Notes: generated from the sequence alone by a model not told the origin. 64,000 bases of DNA from Variovorax paradoxus B4 (GCF_000463015.1 NC_022247.1:4278001-4342000), one strand, 5' to 3'; shown: positions 24,106 through 32,606, numbered from the stretch's first letter. Translations and numbers: made by a program.

Positions 24106-24309
24106 ATGAACTGGCGCACTCTTCTTCCGCTCGCGTTGCTTGCCACCGGCTGCTCCGTACCTCCCAACCAGGTGGTGCCCTTCCGCGAAGGTGTGCTGCG
24201 TGCGCCCACGTACACGCAGGCCACCGACCATTGCAGCGCCAAGGGCCAAACGCCGCGCTGGCTCGGCAAGGCGCCTGCGGAATCCGGCGTCCTGTTCCAG
24301 TGCAACTGA
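24106..24309 (+). CDS. Small lipoprotein, function unknown
   Basis: 67 residues. MNWRTLLPLALLATGC is a lipoprotein signal with lipobox LATGC, giving a mature protein of about 52 residues with two further cysteines (HCSAKGQ and the terminal FQCN), which could form a disulphide. It follows the thioesterase by 21 bp on the same strand. I recognise no domain. Confidence 0.65.
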   Translation: MNWRTLLPLALLATGCSVPPNQVVPFREGVLRAPTYTQATDHCSAKGQTPRWLGKAPAESGVLFQCN

Positions 24310-24672
24310 GCTTCGCGGCCCCTTGCGGGCGCATCCGCTGCACGGCGCGATAGCCCTGCGCAATGCCGAGCCAAAGGGTTGACGACCCTATGACGCAGTG
24401 CAACAATCCCACATCTTTACTTCGGAGCCTCGTGCGTGGACAGTGCCAGTTGGATCAGTGACAAGACGCGTGCTTTGGCAGGCGTGACACACCCGGCTCC
24501 GTAGCGCAGGCTTCTTCCGCGCTGCGGCCTGTGTGCCCGCAGCGTGTGACCCCCTTGCCTCTTCGGCAAGCGGCTCTCCTCCTCCCAAATCCCGTTGCTT
24601 TCGTCGCTGACTTTTTCAGTCAGCTTGCGTGGTCTCATGCCACGACGCCCTTCATCGCGAAGGAGCCTTGTC
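24310..24672 (+). other. Long non-coding 5' leader region of the mgtA-type gene
   Basis: 363 bp with no convincing gene. A possible sigma-70 promoter is TTGACG (24379-24384), 17 bp, AACAAT (24402-24407). Downstream lie perfect hairpins, CTTGCC-TCTTC-GGCAAG (24554-24570) and GCTGACT-TTTTC-AGTCAGC (24606-24624), neither with a U-tract. If the promoter is right, the untranslated and small-ORF leader exceeds 650 nt, long enough for a structured Mg2+-responsive RNA. It matches no riboswitch class that I recognise by eye. Confidence 0.4.
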
Positions 24673-24897
24673 ATGCGTCAGTTTCATTCCTGCCAGCAAC
24701 GGCAACAGCAGCAGCCATCGTCGCCGCAGGTGCAGCCGCGCGTCCGCAGCGCCTCGGCGCATGCGCCAGGCCATGCGGCCGCGGCACCGGCCGCCATCGA
24801 CGAGACGGTGGACCAGGCCGCCGCGCTCTGGACCACGCGGCGCATCCGCAGCTTCTTCCTGCTGCTCGACCGGAACGCCGGTCCGAAGCAGCGCTGA
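24673..24897 (+). CDS. Small ORF in the mgtA leader, unknown function
   Basis: 74 residues starting MRQFHSCQQRQQQQPSSPQV, with AGGAG eight bases before the ATG. The N-terminal half is Gln/Pro/Ala-rich and probably disordered; the C-terminal half reads DETVDQAAALWTTRRIRSFF and ends basic. Third-position GC is high and the RBS is good, so translation is plausible. It lies 46 bp before the MDPAP leader ORF. No domain recognised; it may be a small regulatory or membrane-associated partner of the Mg2+ pump. Confidence 0.5.
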   Translation: MRQFHSCQQRQQQQPSSPQVQPRVRSASAHAPGHAAAAPAAIDETVDQAAALWTTRRIRSFFLLLDRNAGPKQR

Positions 24898-24943
24898 GCC
24901 GCCGCGCAAAGCCACAGCCGCATCTTCATCGCAGGAGGCCACC

Positions 24944-25057
24944 ATGGACCCAGCCCCTCGCTTGCGCCCCAGCGCGCCCCACTCTCTTTTGATTCGATGC
25001 CATTTGCTTTCACGACCCGGCGCGCCGCGCCGCGGAGGATTCCTGCCCGCTGATTGA
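24944..25057 (+). CDS. MgtL-like leader peptide upstream of the Mg2+-transporting ATPase
   Basis: 37 codons with a near-perfect AGGAGG (24933-24938) and an ATG at 24944. The peptide begins MDPAPRLRPSAP. The enterobacterial mgtA leader peptide MgtL begins M(D/E)P(E/D)PTPLP and senses low Mg2+ because its acidic/proline-rich N-terminus destabilises translating ribosomes. Here the start codon, the Asp-Pro, the alternating prolines and the position directly before an mgtA-type gene all match, although overall identity is low and the peptide is longer. The stop lies 53 nt before the mgtA ATG, just before a hairpin covering its RBS. Regulation by leader translation is inference. Confidence 0.6.
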   Translation: MDPAPRLRPSAPHSLLIRCHLLSRPGAPRRGGFLPAD

Positions 25058-25065
25058 CCGAGGCG

Positions 25066-25101
25066 GGAGGTTCCCTCCTTCGCGGCCCGCGCCCGAAGGA
25101 G
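25066..25101 (+). promoter_or_regulatory. Switchable hairpins over the mgtA ribosome binding site
   Basis: CTCCTTCG (25075-25082) pairs perfectly with CGAAGGAG (25094-25101), an eight-pair stem that buries the AAGGAG Shine-Dalgarno of the ATPase gene (ATG at 25111). A competing hairpin GGAGG-TTC-CCTCC (25066-25078) uses the same CTCC bases and would free the RBS. A ribosome finishing the leader ORF (stop 25055-25057) would cover GGAGG and favour the closed form, so early ribosome loss on the MDPAP codons would open it. Base pairing is seen; the switch is inferred. Confidence 0.55.
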
Positions 25102-25110
25102 AAGAACCCC

Positions 25111-27795
25111 ATGATCCGCCGCGAACACCTGCCGCGCGCCGCACGGCCGCGCATCGCCCCGGCCTCTGCCGGCACCCCGCCCGATATCTCGAAAGCACTG
25201 CAGACTGCGTCGCGCACCGATGCCGGCCAGGTGCTCCTCGGACTCCACAGCTCGCCGCAAGGCCTGGACGAAAGCCAGGCGCAAGCGCTGCGCAAGCAGT
25301 TCGGCAGCAACGAGGTTCGCCACGATCAGCCGCCGTCATGGTGGGTGCATCTGTGGCAGTGCTACCGCAATCCCTTCAACCTGCTGCTGACGGCGCTGGC
25401 GCTGATCTCCTGGATCACGGAAGACATGAAGGCCGCACTCGTGATCGGCAACATGGTGGGGCTGTCGACCGTGCTGCGCTTTCTGCAGGAGTCGCGCTCC
25501 AGCAAGGCGGCCGAGCGGCTCAAGGCCATGGTGAGCAACACGGCCACCGTGCTGCGGCCCGCACCCGGCACCGCGAGCGCGCTGCGCATCGAAGTGCCGA
25601 TGCGCGAGCTGGTGCCGGGCGACGTGATCGCGCTCTCGGCCGGCGACATGATCCCGGCCGACTGCCGGCTGCTCGCGGCCAAGGACCTGTTCATCAGCCA
25701 GTCGGCGCTGACCGGCGAGGCGATGCCCGTGGAGAAGTTCTGCATCGACCGCCGCGGCCCCGAAGCCGGCGTGCTCGAACGCGAGAACCTGCTCTTCATG
25801 GGCACCAGCGTGGTCAGCGGCACCGCCACCGCGCTCATCGTGCATACGGGCAGCCGCACCTTCTTCGGCGCGCTGGCGCAGCGCGTGACCGCCGTTGACC
25901 AAGGCATCAGTGCATTCCAGGCCGGCATCAACCGCGTGAGTTGGGTGCTGATCCGCTTCATGCTGGTGATGGCGCCCCTGGTGCTGGTGATCAACGGCGT
26001 GGCCAAAGGCGACTGGTGGGAGGCGGCGCTGTTCGCGCTGTCGATCGCGGTCGGCCTCACGCCCGAGATGCTGCCGATGATCGTGACCGCCACGCTGGCC
26101 AAGGGCGCGGTCGTGATGTCGCGCCGGAAGGTGATCGTGAAGCGGCTGGAAGCCATTCACAACTTCGGCGCCATGGACGTGCTGTGCACCGACAAGACCG
26201 GCACGTTGACGCAGGACCGCATCGTGCTGGAGCGCCACACCAACGCCTGGGGCGAAGCCTCGGACCATGTGCTGCAGATGGCCTACCTGAACAGCTTCCA
26301 CCAGACCGGGCTCAAGAACCTGCTCGACAAGGCCGTGCTGAACCACGCTGAAATGCAGCTGGAGACGCGGCTGCAAACGGCCTGGCGCAAGATCGACGAG
26401 GTGCCTTTCGACTTCGCGCGCCGCCGCATGTCGGTGGTGGTGGGAATGGAGGACGGCGGCGGCAGCGAGCACCTGCTGGTCTGCAAGGGCGCGTTGGAGG
26501 AGATCCTCTCGGTCTGCACCTCGGTCGAGCGCGGCGACGACGTGCTGCCGCTCGACGCCGATCTGCTCGAACGCATTCACGGCATCGCGTCGGAGCTCAA
26601 CACCCAGGGCCTGCGCGTGGTGGCCGTGGCCAGCCGCGTGCTGGCCGCCGGGGCGCAACGGCCGGCCCAGGTTGCCTACGGCGTGGCCGACGAAGCGGCG
26701 CTGACGCTGCTGGGCTACGTCGCCTTTCTCGATCCGCCGAAGGAATCGACCGCGCCCGCGCTGCGCGCGCTGGCGGAGCACGGCGTGGCGGTGAAAGTGC
26801 TGACGGGCGACAACGAGCTGGTGGTGCGCAAGGTCTGCGGCGACGTGGGCATCGAGGCCGGCCGCGTCGTGCCGGGCCGGGAGATCGACGAGCTGGACGA
26901 CGCCGGCCTGCGCACGCTGGTCGAACGGCACCAGGTGTTCGCCAAGCTCACGCCCGCGCACAAGGAGCGCATCGTGCGCGCCCTGCATGCGAACGGGCAC
27001 GTGGTCGGCTTCATGGGCGACGGCATCAACGATGCGCCCGCGCTGCGCGCGGCCGACATCGGCATTTCGGTGGACGGCGCGGTGGACGTGGCCAAGGAAT
27101 CGGCCGACGTCATCCTGCTCGAGAAGAGCCTCGTGGTGCTGGAGCAGGGCGTGGTGGAGGGCCGCCGCACCTTTGCCAACATGCTGAAATACATCAAGCT
27201 CACCGCGAGCTCGAATTTCGGCAACGTGTTCTCGGTACTGGTGGCGAGCGCGTTCCTTCCGTTCCTGCCGATGCTGCCGCTGCATCTGCTGGTGCAGAAC
27301 CTGCTGTACGACGTGTCGCAGATCGCGATTCCGTTCGACAACGTCGATGCCGAGTTCCTGCGCAAGCCGCAGAGCTGGAACCCGGCCGACCTGGGCCGCT
27401 TCATGTTGTTCTTCGGCCCGCTGAGCTCGGTGTTCGACGTCCTGACCTACGCCGTGATGTGGTTCGCGTTCTCGGCCAACACGGTGGCTCACCAGGCACT
27501 GTTCCAGTCGGGCTGGTTCGTGGAGGGACTGCTGTCGCAGACGCTGATCGTGCACCTGATCCGCACGCGCAAGATTCCGTTCCTGCAAAGCCGCGCGGCC
27601 TGGCCGCTGCTGGCCATGGGCGCGGCCATTGCCGCGGCGGGCATCTGGCTGCCGATGGGGCGGCTCGCGCACTACTTCAGGCTGCAGGCGCTTCCGCTGG
27701 CCTACTTTCCGTGGCTGGCCGCGATGCTGGCGGGGTACGCGACGCTCACGCAGGCGGTCAAGGGCTGGTATGCGCGGCGGTATGGGTGGCAGTGA
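25111..27795 (+). CDS. mgtA: Mg2+-importing P-type ATPase (MgtA/MgtB type, P3B)
   Basis: 894-residue inner-membrane pump importing Mg2+ at ATP cost. The N-terminal region (QFGSNEVRHDQPPSWWVHLW) is followed by TM1-2, the actuator domain with the TGEAMPVEK loop, TM3-4, the phosphorylation motif DKTGTLTQ near 360, the nucleotide domain with TGDNELV and GDGINDAPALRAADIGISV, and six C-terminal helices ending in SNFGNVFSVL...LLVQNLLYD, typical of MgtA. ATG at 25111 fits the RBS at 25096-25101. Expression is probably controlled by the leader ORF and hairpin upstream. No mgtC or corA partner is in the window. Confidence 0.92.
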   Translation: MIRREHLPRAARPRIAPASAGTPPDISKALQTASRTDAGQVLLGLHSSPQGLDESQAQALRKQFGSNEVRHDQPPSWWVHLWQCYRNPFNLLLTALALISWITEDMKAALVIGNMVGLSTVLRFLQESRSSKAAERLKAMVSNTATVLRPAPGTASALRIEVPMRELVPGDVIALSAGDMIPADCRLLAAKDLFISQSALTGEAMPVEKFCIDRRGPEAGVLERENLLFMGTSVVSGTATALIVHTGSRTFFGALAQRVTAVDQGISAFQAGINRVSWVLIRFMLVMAPLVLVINGVAKGDWWEAALFALSIAVGLTPEMLPMIVTATLAKGAVVMSRRKVIVKRLEAIHNFGAMDVLCTDKTGTLTQDRIVLERHTNAWGEASDHVLQMAYLNSFHQTGLKNLLDKAVLNHAEMQLETRLQTAWRKIDEVPFDFARRRMSVVVGMEDGGGSEHLLVCKGALEEILSVCTSVERGDDVLPLDADLLERIHGIASELNTQGLRVVAVASRVLAAGAQRPAQVAYGVADEAALTLLGYVAFLDPPKESTAPALRALAEHGVAVKVLTGDNELVVRKVCGDVGIEAGRVVPGREIDELDDAGLRTLVERHQVFAKLTPAHKERIVRALHANGHVVGFMGDGINDAPALRAADIGISVDGAVDVAKESADVILLEKSLVVLEQGVVEGRRTFANMLKYIKLTASSNFGNVFSVLVASAFLPFLPMLPLHLLVQNLLYDVSQIAIPFDNVDAEFLRKPQSWNPADLGRFMLFFGPLSSVFDVLTYAVMWFAFSANTVAHQALFQSGWFVEGLLSQTLIVHLIRTRKIPFLQSRAAWPLLAMGAAIAAAGIWLPMGRLAHYFRLQALPLAYFPWLAAMLAGYATLTQAVKGWYARRYGWQ

Positions 27796-27840
27796 CGTTT
27801 TGTTCAGGGCTCTTCGTTTAGGGCGCTTTGTTCAGGGCGC

Positions 27841-28103
27841 TTTGTTCAGGGCACGTGCACAGGCCACCGGGTACTCCCCTCCGCGAATGTCCCCCGCCTT
27901 CGGCTCCTCCTTGATTTCGCTGCGGGGAGCACCCGATGCCCTGTGCACTGGGCACGCTCGTGGTGTACCCCCGCTCAACGACCGCTCTGTCCAACGCTCC
28001 CGTCGATGGGGTGCCTTGTGCAGCGAAATCAGGGGGGAGGCCGCAGGCCGGAGGACATTCGCGGAGCAAGGTACCCCGTCGGCGGGAGCGCGCCCTGAAA
28101 CAA
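27841..28103. repeat. Inverted-arm intergenic repeat element, copy A
   Basis: About 263 bp bounded by inverted ends TTTGTTCAGGGC (27841-27852) and GCCCTGAAACAA (28092-28103). The two arms are imperfect inverted copies of each other: CTCCGCGAATGTCC recurs in reverse as GGACATTCGCGGAG, and GATTTCGCTGC as GCAGCGAAATC. The right arm (about 27952-28103) is also present as copy B at 29801-29961. It encodes no credible protein, so a MITE- or BIME-like non-autonomous repeat is likely. Confidence 0.7.
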
Positions 28104-28115
28104 GGACAAGGGCAT

Positions 28116-28153
28116 AAAAAAAGCGACACCGCCGCGAAGCGATCCCGCTTTTT
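28116..28153. terminator. Terminator hairpin after the aldehyde dehydrogenase
   Basis: AAAAAGCG (28118-28125) pairs with CGCTTTTT (28146-28153) around a GC-rich stem-loop. Read on the minus strand it ends in a run of seven T, 30 bp past the aldehyde dehydrogenase stop; A and T tracts on both sides could make it work in both directions. Confidence 0.65.
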
Positions 28154-28183
28154 GCAAAAAGCCGGAGCGATTCGAACGACCGC

Positions 28184-29626
28184 TTACACGCTCATGATCG
28201 AAACAGCCTTGGTGTTCAGGTAGGCCTCGAGCGCCTCCGGGCCGCCTTCCGAGCCGTAGCCCGAATCCTTCACGCCGCCGAAGGGCATTTCCGGCGATGG
28301 CGCGGCGGGCTGGTTGATCCACAGCATGCCGAGTTCGAGCTTCTGGCTCAGCAGGTGCGCGTTCTTGATCGACTTGGTGAAGGCGTAGCCGGCCAGGCCG
28401 AACGGCAGGCGGTTGGCTTCGGCAATGGCTTCCTCGAGCGTGTCGAAGCCGCGGATCGCAGCGATGGGGCCGAAGGGCTCGTTGTTGAACACGTCGGCAT
28501 CGAGCGGCACGTCGGTCAGCACGGTGGGCGCGAAGAAGTTGCCGGTGTCGCCGACGCGTTCGCCACCGGCCGCCACGGTCGCGCCCTTCTTGCGCGCATC
28601 CTCCAGCACATGGGCCATGGCCGTGAGGCGGCGTGCATTGGCGAGCGGGCCGAGGGTCGTGCCTTCGGCCAGGCCGTCGCCGAGCTTCAGGCCTTCGGTG
28701 TACTTGACCAGCGTGCGGGCGAATTCCTCGCGCAGGCTGTTGTGCACCAGGAAGCGGGTGGGCGAGATGCAGACCTGGCCCGCATTGCGGAACTTGGCGG
28801 CACCCGCGGCCTTCACGGCCAGCGCCACGTCGGCGTCTTCGGCCACGATGACCGGCGCGTGGCCGCCCAGCTCCATGGTGACGCGCTTCATGTGCGAGCC
28901 CGCCAGCGCGGCCAGCTGCTTGCCGACCGGCGTGGAGCCCGTGAAGGTCACCTTGCGGATGATCGGGTGCGAGATCAGGTAGTTCGAGATTTCGGCCGGG
29001 TTGCCGAACACCAGGCCCACCGTGCCGGGCGGAATGCCGGCATCGACGAAAGCCTGCAGCAGCGCGGCCGGCGAAGCCGGGGTTTCTTCCGGCGCCTTCA
29101 CCAGGAACGAGCAGCCGGTGGCCAGCGCGGCGCCGAGCTTGCGCACGATCTGGTTGATGGGAAAGTTCCAGGGCGTGAACGCGGCGACGGGGCCCAGGGG
29201 CTCCTTGATCACCAGCTGCTGCGCGGCCAGGTTGCGCGAGGGCACGATGCGGCCGTAGACGCGGCGGCCTTCGTCGGCGAACCATTCGATGATGTCGGCA
29301 GCGGCCAGCGTCTCGCCCTTGGCTTCGGCCAGCGGCTTGCCCTGTTCCTGCGTGAGCAGCCTGGCGATCTCGGGGGCGCGTTCGCGGATCAGTGCAGCCG
29401 CGCGGCGCATCACGGCGGCGCGCTCGTTGGCGGGCGTGCTGCGCCACTTCTCGAAGCCGCGCTGGGCGGCGGCCAGGGCGCGGTCGAGGTCGGCGATGCT
29501 GGCGTGCGCCACCTTGCCGATGGCCTTGCCGGTGGCGGGGTTCACGACGTCCAGCGTCTTGCCGCCGGTGGCGTCGACCCATTCGTTGTCGATCAGCAGG
29601 CGGGTGTCGGTATAGGTGGCGGTCAT
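28184..29626 (-). CDS. NAD(P)-dependent aldehyde dehydrogenase, succinate-semialdehyde dehydrogenase type
   Basis: 480-residue ALDH superfamily enzyme. [15 protein letters not shown] and [11 protein letters not shown] form the cofactor site, MELGGHAP contains the general-base Glu, and [12 protein letters not shown] the catalytic Cys. These stretches and the length match the GabD-like succinate-semialdehyde dehydrogenase group (glutarate-semialdehyde is an alternative substrate). ATG at 29626 has AAGGA upstream. It follows glycerate kinase on the same strand but 367 bp and a repeat element away, so it is probably transcribed separately; a role in the purine pathway is not evident. Confidence 0.85.
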   Translation of the reverse strand: MTATYTDTRLLIDNEWVDATGGKTLDVVNPATGKAIGKVAHASIADLDRALAAAQRGFEKWRSTPANERAAVMRRAAALIRERAPEIARLLTQEQGKPLAEAKGETLAAADIIEWFADEGRRVYGRIVPSRNLAAQQLVIKEPLGPVAAFTPWNFPINQIVRKLGAALATGCSFLVKAPEETPASPAALLQAFVDAGIPPGTVGLVFGNPAEISNYLISHPIIRKVTFTGSTPVGKQLAALAGSHMKRVTMELGGHAPVIVAEDADVALAVKAAGAAKFRNAGQVCISPTRFLVHNSLREEFARTLVKYTEGLKLGDGLAEGTTLGPLANARRLTAMAHVLEDARKKGATVAAGGERVGDTGNFFAPTVLTDVPLDADVFNNEPFGPIAAIRGFDTLEEAIAEANRLPFGLAGYAFTKSIKNAHLLSQKLELGMLWINQPAAPSPEMPFGGVKDSGYGSEGGPEALEAYLNTKAVSIMSV

Positions 29627-29993
29627 GGCGAACTTTTCCTTCGAGGGCTGGATGATGAAAAGGGGGAAATCTGGGTGCGCGGCGCGGCACCTTTGGGGGG
29701 TACGCATGCGACAACGGCGGCAAATCGCCGCCGGGTGCGTAGATTAACCCGAGTTCACCAAACCCCGCCGGCGGCCGGAAATCGCCCGTTTTTCGGGGCG
29801 CGTGCGCAGGACACGCTGCTGGTGTGAGACCGATCAACGACCGCTCTGACCAACGATCACGTCGATGGTGTGCTCTGCGCAGCGAAATAAAGGAGGAGGC
29901 CGCAGGCCGGGGGACATTCGCGGAGCAGAGCACACCGTCGGCTTGATCGCGCCCTGAACAACAGCGCCCAACATATGGATCGCAGACAGACTC
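29627..29993. other. Gene-free stretch with repeat copy B
   Basis: 367 bp between glycerate kinase stop and aldehyde dehydrogenase start. It holds a GC-rich palindrome (CGGCGGCAAATCGCCGCCG, starting about 29712) and repeat copy B. The aldehyde dehydrogenase promoter must lie here, but I cannot pick out its elements. Confidence 0.6.
29801..29961. repeat. Intergenic repeat, copy B (single arm)
   Basis: Near-identical in order and spacing to the right arm of copy A: ATCAACGACCGCTCTG, GTCGATGG, GCAGCGAAAT, GGAGGCCGCAGGCCG, GGACATTCGCGGAGCA and the terminal GCGCCCTGAACAA. Same orientation as copy A's right arm, so the aldehyde dehydrogenase gene lies between direct repeats about 1.85 kb apart. 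Confidence 0.7.
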
Positions 29994-31334
29994 TTAAAGA
30001 ATCAGCAGCGCGCGAAAGTCGTTGACGTTGGTGTTCGTCGGCCCCGTCACGAACAGGTCGCCGATGGCATCGAAGTAGCCGTACGCATCGTTGCGGTCGA
30101 GGTGGTCCGACAGTTTCCTCCCGGCAGCCGTGGCGCGCGCCAGCGTGTCGGGCGTGACGAAGGCGCCCGCGTTATCTTCCACGCCGTCGATGCCGTCGGT
30201 GTCGGCGGCCAGTGCCCACACCTGCTGCTGGCCCATGAGCGCACCGGCCAGGCCCATGCACAGTTCACCAGCGCGGCCGCCGCGGCCCTTGGCCTGGCCC
30301 GGCTGGCGCGGGCGGATGGTCACCGTGGTCTCGCCACCCGAGAGAATCACGCAGGGCCGCGCGAACGGCTCGCCGCGGTGTGCCACGGCGCGCGCCAGTG
30401 CGGCATGCACCTTGCCGACTTCGCGCGATTCGCCTTCGATCTCGTCGCTGAGGATGTGCGCCTCGATGCCGGTCTCGCGCGCTGCCCTGGCCGCGGCTTC
30501 GAGCGATTGCTGGGGCGTGGCGATCAGGTGGACTTCATGGCCCGCGAACACCGCGTCGTCCGGCTTCGGCGTTTCGAGTTCTCCGCTCTCGAGCTGCGCG
30601 CGCACGGGCGCCGGCACCTCGATGCCATAGCGGTCGAGGATGGCCAGCGCCTCGGCGCAGGTGGTGGCATCGGGCACCGTGGGGCCGCTGGCAATGACGG
30701 CCGCGTCGTCGCCCGGCACGTCGCTGATCGTGAGCGTCACCACCCGGGCCGGCGCGCAGGCCGCAGCCAGCCGGCCGCCCTTGATGCGCGACAGGTGCTT
30801 GCGCACGCAGTTCATCTCGCCGATGCCGGCGCCACTGTCGAGCAGCTGCTTGTTGATGCGCTGCTTGTCGGCCAGCGTGAGGCCTTCGGCCGGCAGCACC
30901 AGCAGCGACGAGCCGCCGCCCGAGATCAGGCACAGCACGAGATCGTCGGCCGTGAGGCCTTGCGTGAGCGCGAGGATGCGCTCGGCCGCCTGCTGCCCGG
31001 CCGCATCGGGCACCGGATGCGCGGCCTCGACGATCTTCACGCGCTGCGGCACGCCTTCAGGGCGCGGCGGAATGTGGTCGTAGCGCGTGACGACCAGGCC
31101 CGAGAGCGGCGCATCGGCTGGCCACAGGGCTTCGAGCGCCTGCACCATCGAGCCGCCGGCCTTACCGGCGCCCAGCACCAGCGTGCGGCCCTTGGGCGGC
31201 TTCGGCAGATGCGCGCCCAGCGTGGACAGCGGCAGCGCGCGGTCCACCGCCACGCGGTAGAGATGTTCGAGGAAGGCGCGCGGGGCTTCGCGCGGATCGG
31301 GAGCGGGGCCGAAGGTGGGGTTCGATGCGGTCAT
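29994..31334 (-). CDS. Glycerate 2-kinase / MOFRL-domain protein
   Basis: 446 residues of the DUF4147-MOFRL family (GlxK/TtuD type), which phosphorylates D-glycerate to 2-phosphoglycerate. Seen: LVLGAGKAGGSMVQALE, CLISGGGSSLL, NCVRKHLSRIKGGRLA and the C-terminal MOFRL part with SGGETTVTI and AADTDGIDG. Older annotations call some members hydroxypyruvate reductase. In purine breakdown it would drain glyoxylate via tartronate semialdehyde and glycerate; the glyoxylate carboligase and reductase are not in the window. ATG at 31334 with GGAG upstream. It lies downstream of puuD in the same direction but an IS630 copy now intervenes. Confidence 0.88.
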   Translation of the reverse strand: MTASNPTFGPAPDPREAPRAFLEHLYRVAVDRALPLSTLGAHLPKPPKGRTLVLGAGKAGGSMVQALEALWPADAPLSGLVVTRYDHIPPRPEGVPQRVKIVEAAHPVPDAAGQQAAERILALTQGLTADDLVLCLISGGGSSLLVLPAEGLTLADKQRINKQLLDSGAGIGEMNCVRKHLSRIKGGRLAAACAPARVVTLTISDVPGDDAAVIASGPTVPDATTCAEALAILDRYGIEVPAPVRAQLESGELETPKPDDAVFAGHEVHLIATPQQSLEAAARAARETGIEAHILSDEIEGESREVGKVHAALARAVAHRGEPFARPCVILSGGETTVTIRPRQPGQAKGRGGRAGELCMGLAGALMGQQQVWALAADTDGIDGVEDNAGAFVTPDTLARATAAGRKLSDHLDRNDAYGYFDAIGDLFVTGPTNTNVNDFRALLIL

Positions 31335-31414
31335 TGCTGCTTTGTCTCCAATCCGGCGATTGTGCTGCGGACCAAGACCCGCCCCCTTGTCGCCGGTCAA
31401 CTTCCGTCTGTCTA

Positions 31415-32606
31415 GTACATTGACACGTAAATAACAAAACATGAATACACTCCATCTATCCCCGTTGGGGTTACGAAGGAGTGCTCATGCGCCAGACCGA
31501 ACTGCATTTGACCGAGAAGGATCGGGCGATCATCGAGGAGATTCGACGCAAGGGAATCCATCATTCGCGCGAAGTGAACCGGGCGCATGCGCTGTGGTGC
31601 CTGGATCGCGGGATTCCCGAGGCGCAGATCATGGACGTTCTGGGGATCGGACGCACCGCGCTGTGGCGCACCCGGTCGGCATACCTGCAAGGGGGCGTCG
31701 ATCTGGCCGTGTTCGACGTTGCACGCTCGGGTCGGCCGCGACAGTACGACACCGATGCCGAGGCGCGCGTGACGGCACTGGCATGCTCGGCTGCGCCCGA
31801 GGGTCGCCAGCGCTGGACGATCGTCGAACTCGAACGTGCCGCGCGCCAGGAATTGGGCCTTGGCAACGTCAGTCGGGAAACCGTCCGGCGCATGCTAAAA
31901 AAAACGATCTCAAGCCCTGGCGACGGCTGATGTGGTGCATCGGCACGCTCACCGAAGAGTACCGCTGCCGCATGTACAACCTGCTCAAGCTGTACGCCAA
32001 ACCGATGTGCGGCGACGAGCCCGTGATCTGCATCGACGAGAAGAGTCTGCAACTCGTTGCTCATAGCCGAGAGCCGTTGCCCATGGCGCCGGGCGAGGCG
32101 GCCAAGCTGGACTACGAATACGTGCGCAAGGGCACCACCAATCTGTTCGTGGCAGTCGAGCCCAAGGCGGGACAGCGCGTCGTCTCGGTCACCGATCACC
32201 GGGGCAAGACAGACTTCGTCGGCTTCGTCCAGGCACTTCTCACCGACACTTATGCGACGGCACGCCGCGTTCACCTCGTGCTGGACAACCTGAACATTCA
32301 CTTCAGGAAATGCTTCGACGATGTGTTGGGAGTGCGCGCGGCCAACACGCTGTTGCGCCGGGTGTGCTTTCACTACACGCCCAAGCACGCAAGTTGGCTC
32401 AACATGGCAGAAATCGAGATCGGCATCCTCACGCGCCAATGCCTGAACCGCCGCCTCCCCAGCCAGCAACTCCTGCGACGCGAAGTCGATGCCTGGCAAG
32501 CAGATCGAAACGCGCTGCGCCGAACCATCGAGTGGAAGTTCACTCGACAGGATGCAGATCACAAGCTCGGTCGTCATTACGTTTCGAAACTTACGTGTTG
32601 ACGTAC
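31415..32606 (+). mobile_element. IS630-family insertion sequence
   Basis: 1192 bp with terminal inverted repeats GTACATTGACACGTAA (left, 31415) and TTACGTGTTGACGTAC (right, ending 32606), flanked by the TA duplication (31413-31414 and 32607-32608) typical of IS630/Tc1 elements. It carries a two-frame transposase. The insertion point is the stop codon of puuD on the opposite strand; because the element ends with C on this strand, the codon still reads TAG. Confidence 0.92.
31487..32601 (+). CDS. IS630-family transposase, two frames joined by -1 frameshifting
   Basis: The first frame (31487-31930) encodes an N-terminal helix-turn-helix part (REVNRAHALWCLDRG, DVLGIGRTALWRTR). It meets the second frame at a run of eight A (31897-31904, ...CTA AAA AAA A), a classic -1 slippery site. 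The second frame, read through 32601, has the DDE core: CIDEKSLQ, LVLDNLNIH and LNMAEIEIG. This split with an A-run is usual for functional IS630 elements, so I regard the gene as probably intact. Good RBS (AGGAG, 31477-31481). Confidence 0.85.

Larger units (their letters stand above)
27796..28183. other. Gene-free stretch holding an intergenic repeat element and a terminator
   Basis: 388 bp between the mgtA-type stop and the aldehyde dehydrogenase stop. Three copies of TTTGTTCAGGGC (27799, 27827, 27841) and one degenerate copy stand in tandem, followed by repeat element A and a hairpin terminator. No gene is supported. Confidence 0.7.

Noticed and set aside
24379..24407. TTGACG-17-AACAAT as a firm sigma-70 promoter of the mgtA leader
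   Set aside because: The -10 matches only four of six bases and no start-site evidence exists, so it is mentioned in the leader entry but not listed as its own feature.
25054..25110. An earlier TTG start of the Mg2+ ATPase at 25054
   Set aside because: It would overlap the leader ORF stop and place the hairpin and RBS inside the coding region; the ATG at 25111 has the proper RBS.
27841..28103. A CRISPR array suggested by repeated strings
   Set aside because: There are no regular 25-40 bp repeats with unique spacers; the pattern is two inverted arms plus short end copies. No CRISPR or cas gene was seen in the window.
31481..31930. The IS630 transposase as a pseudogene broken into two pieces
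   Set aside because: The frames meet at an A8 slippery run in the -1 sense, the normal expression mode of many IS630 elements, so I treat it as intact.
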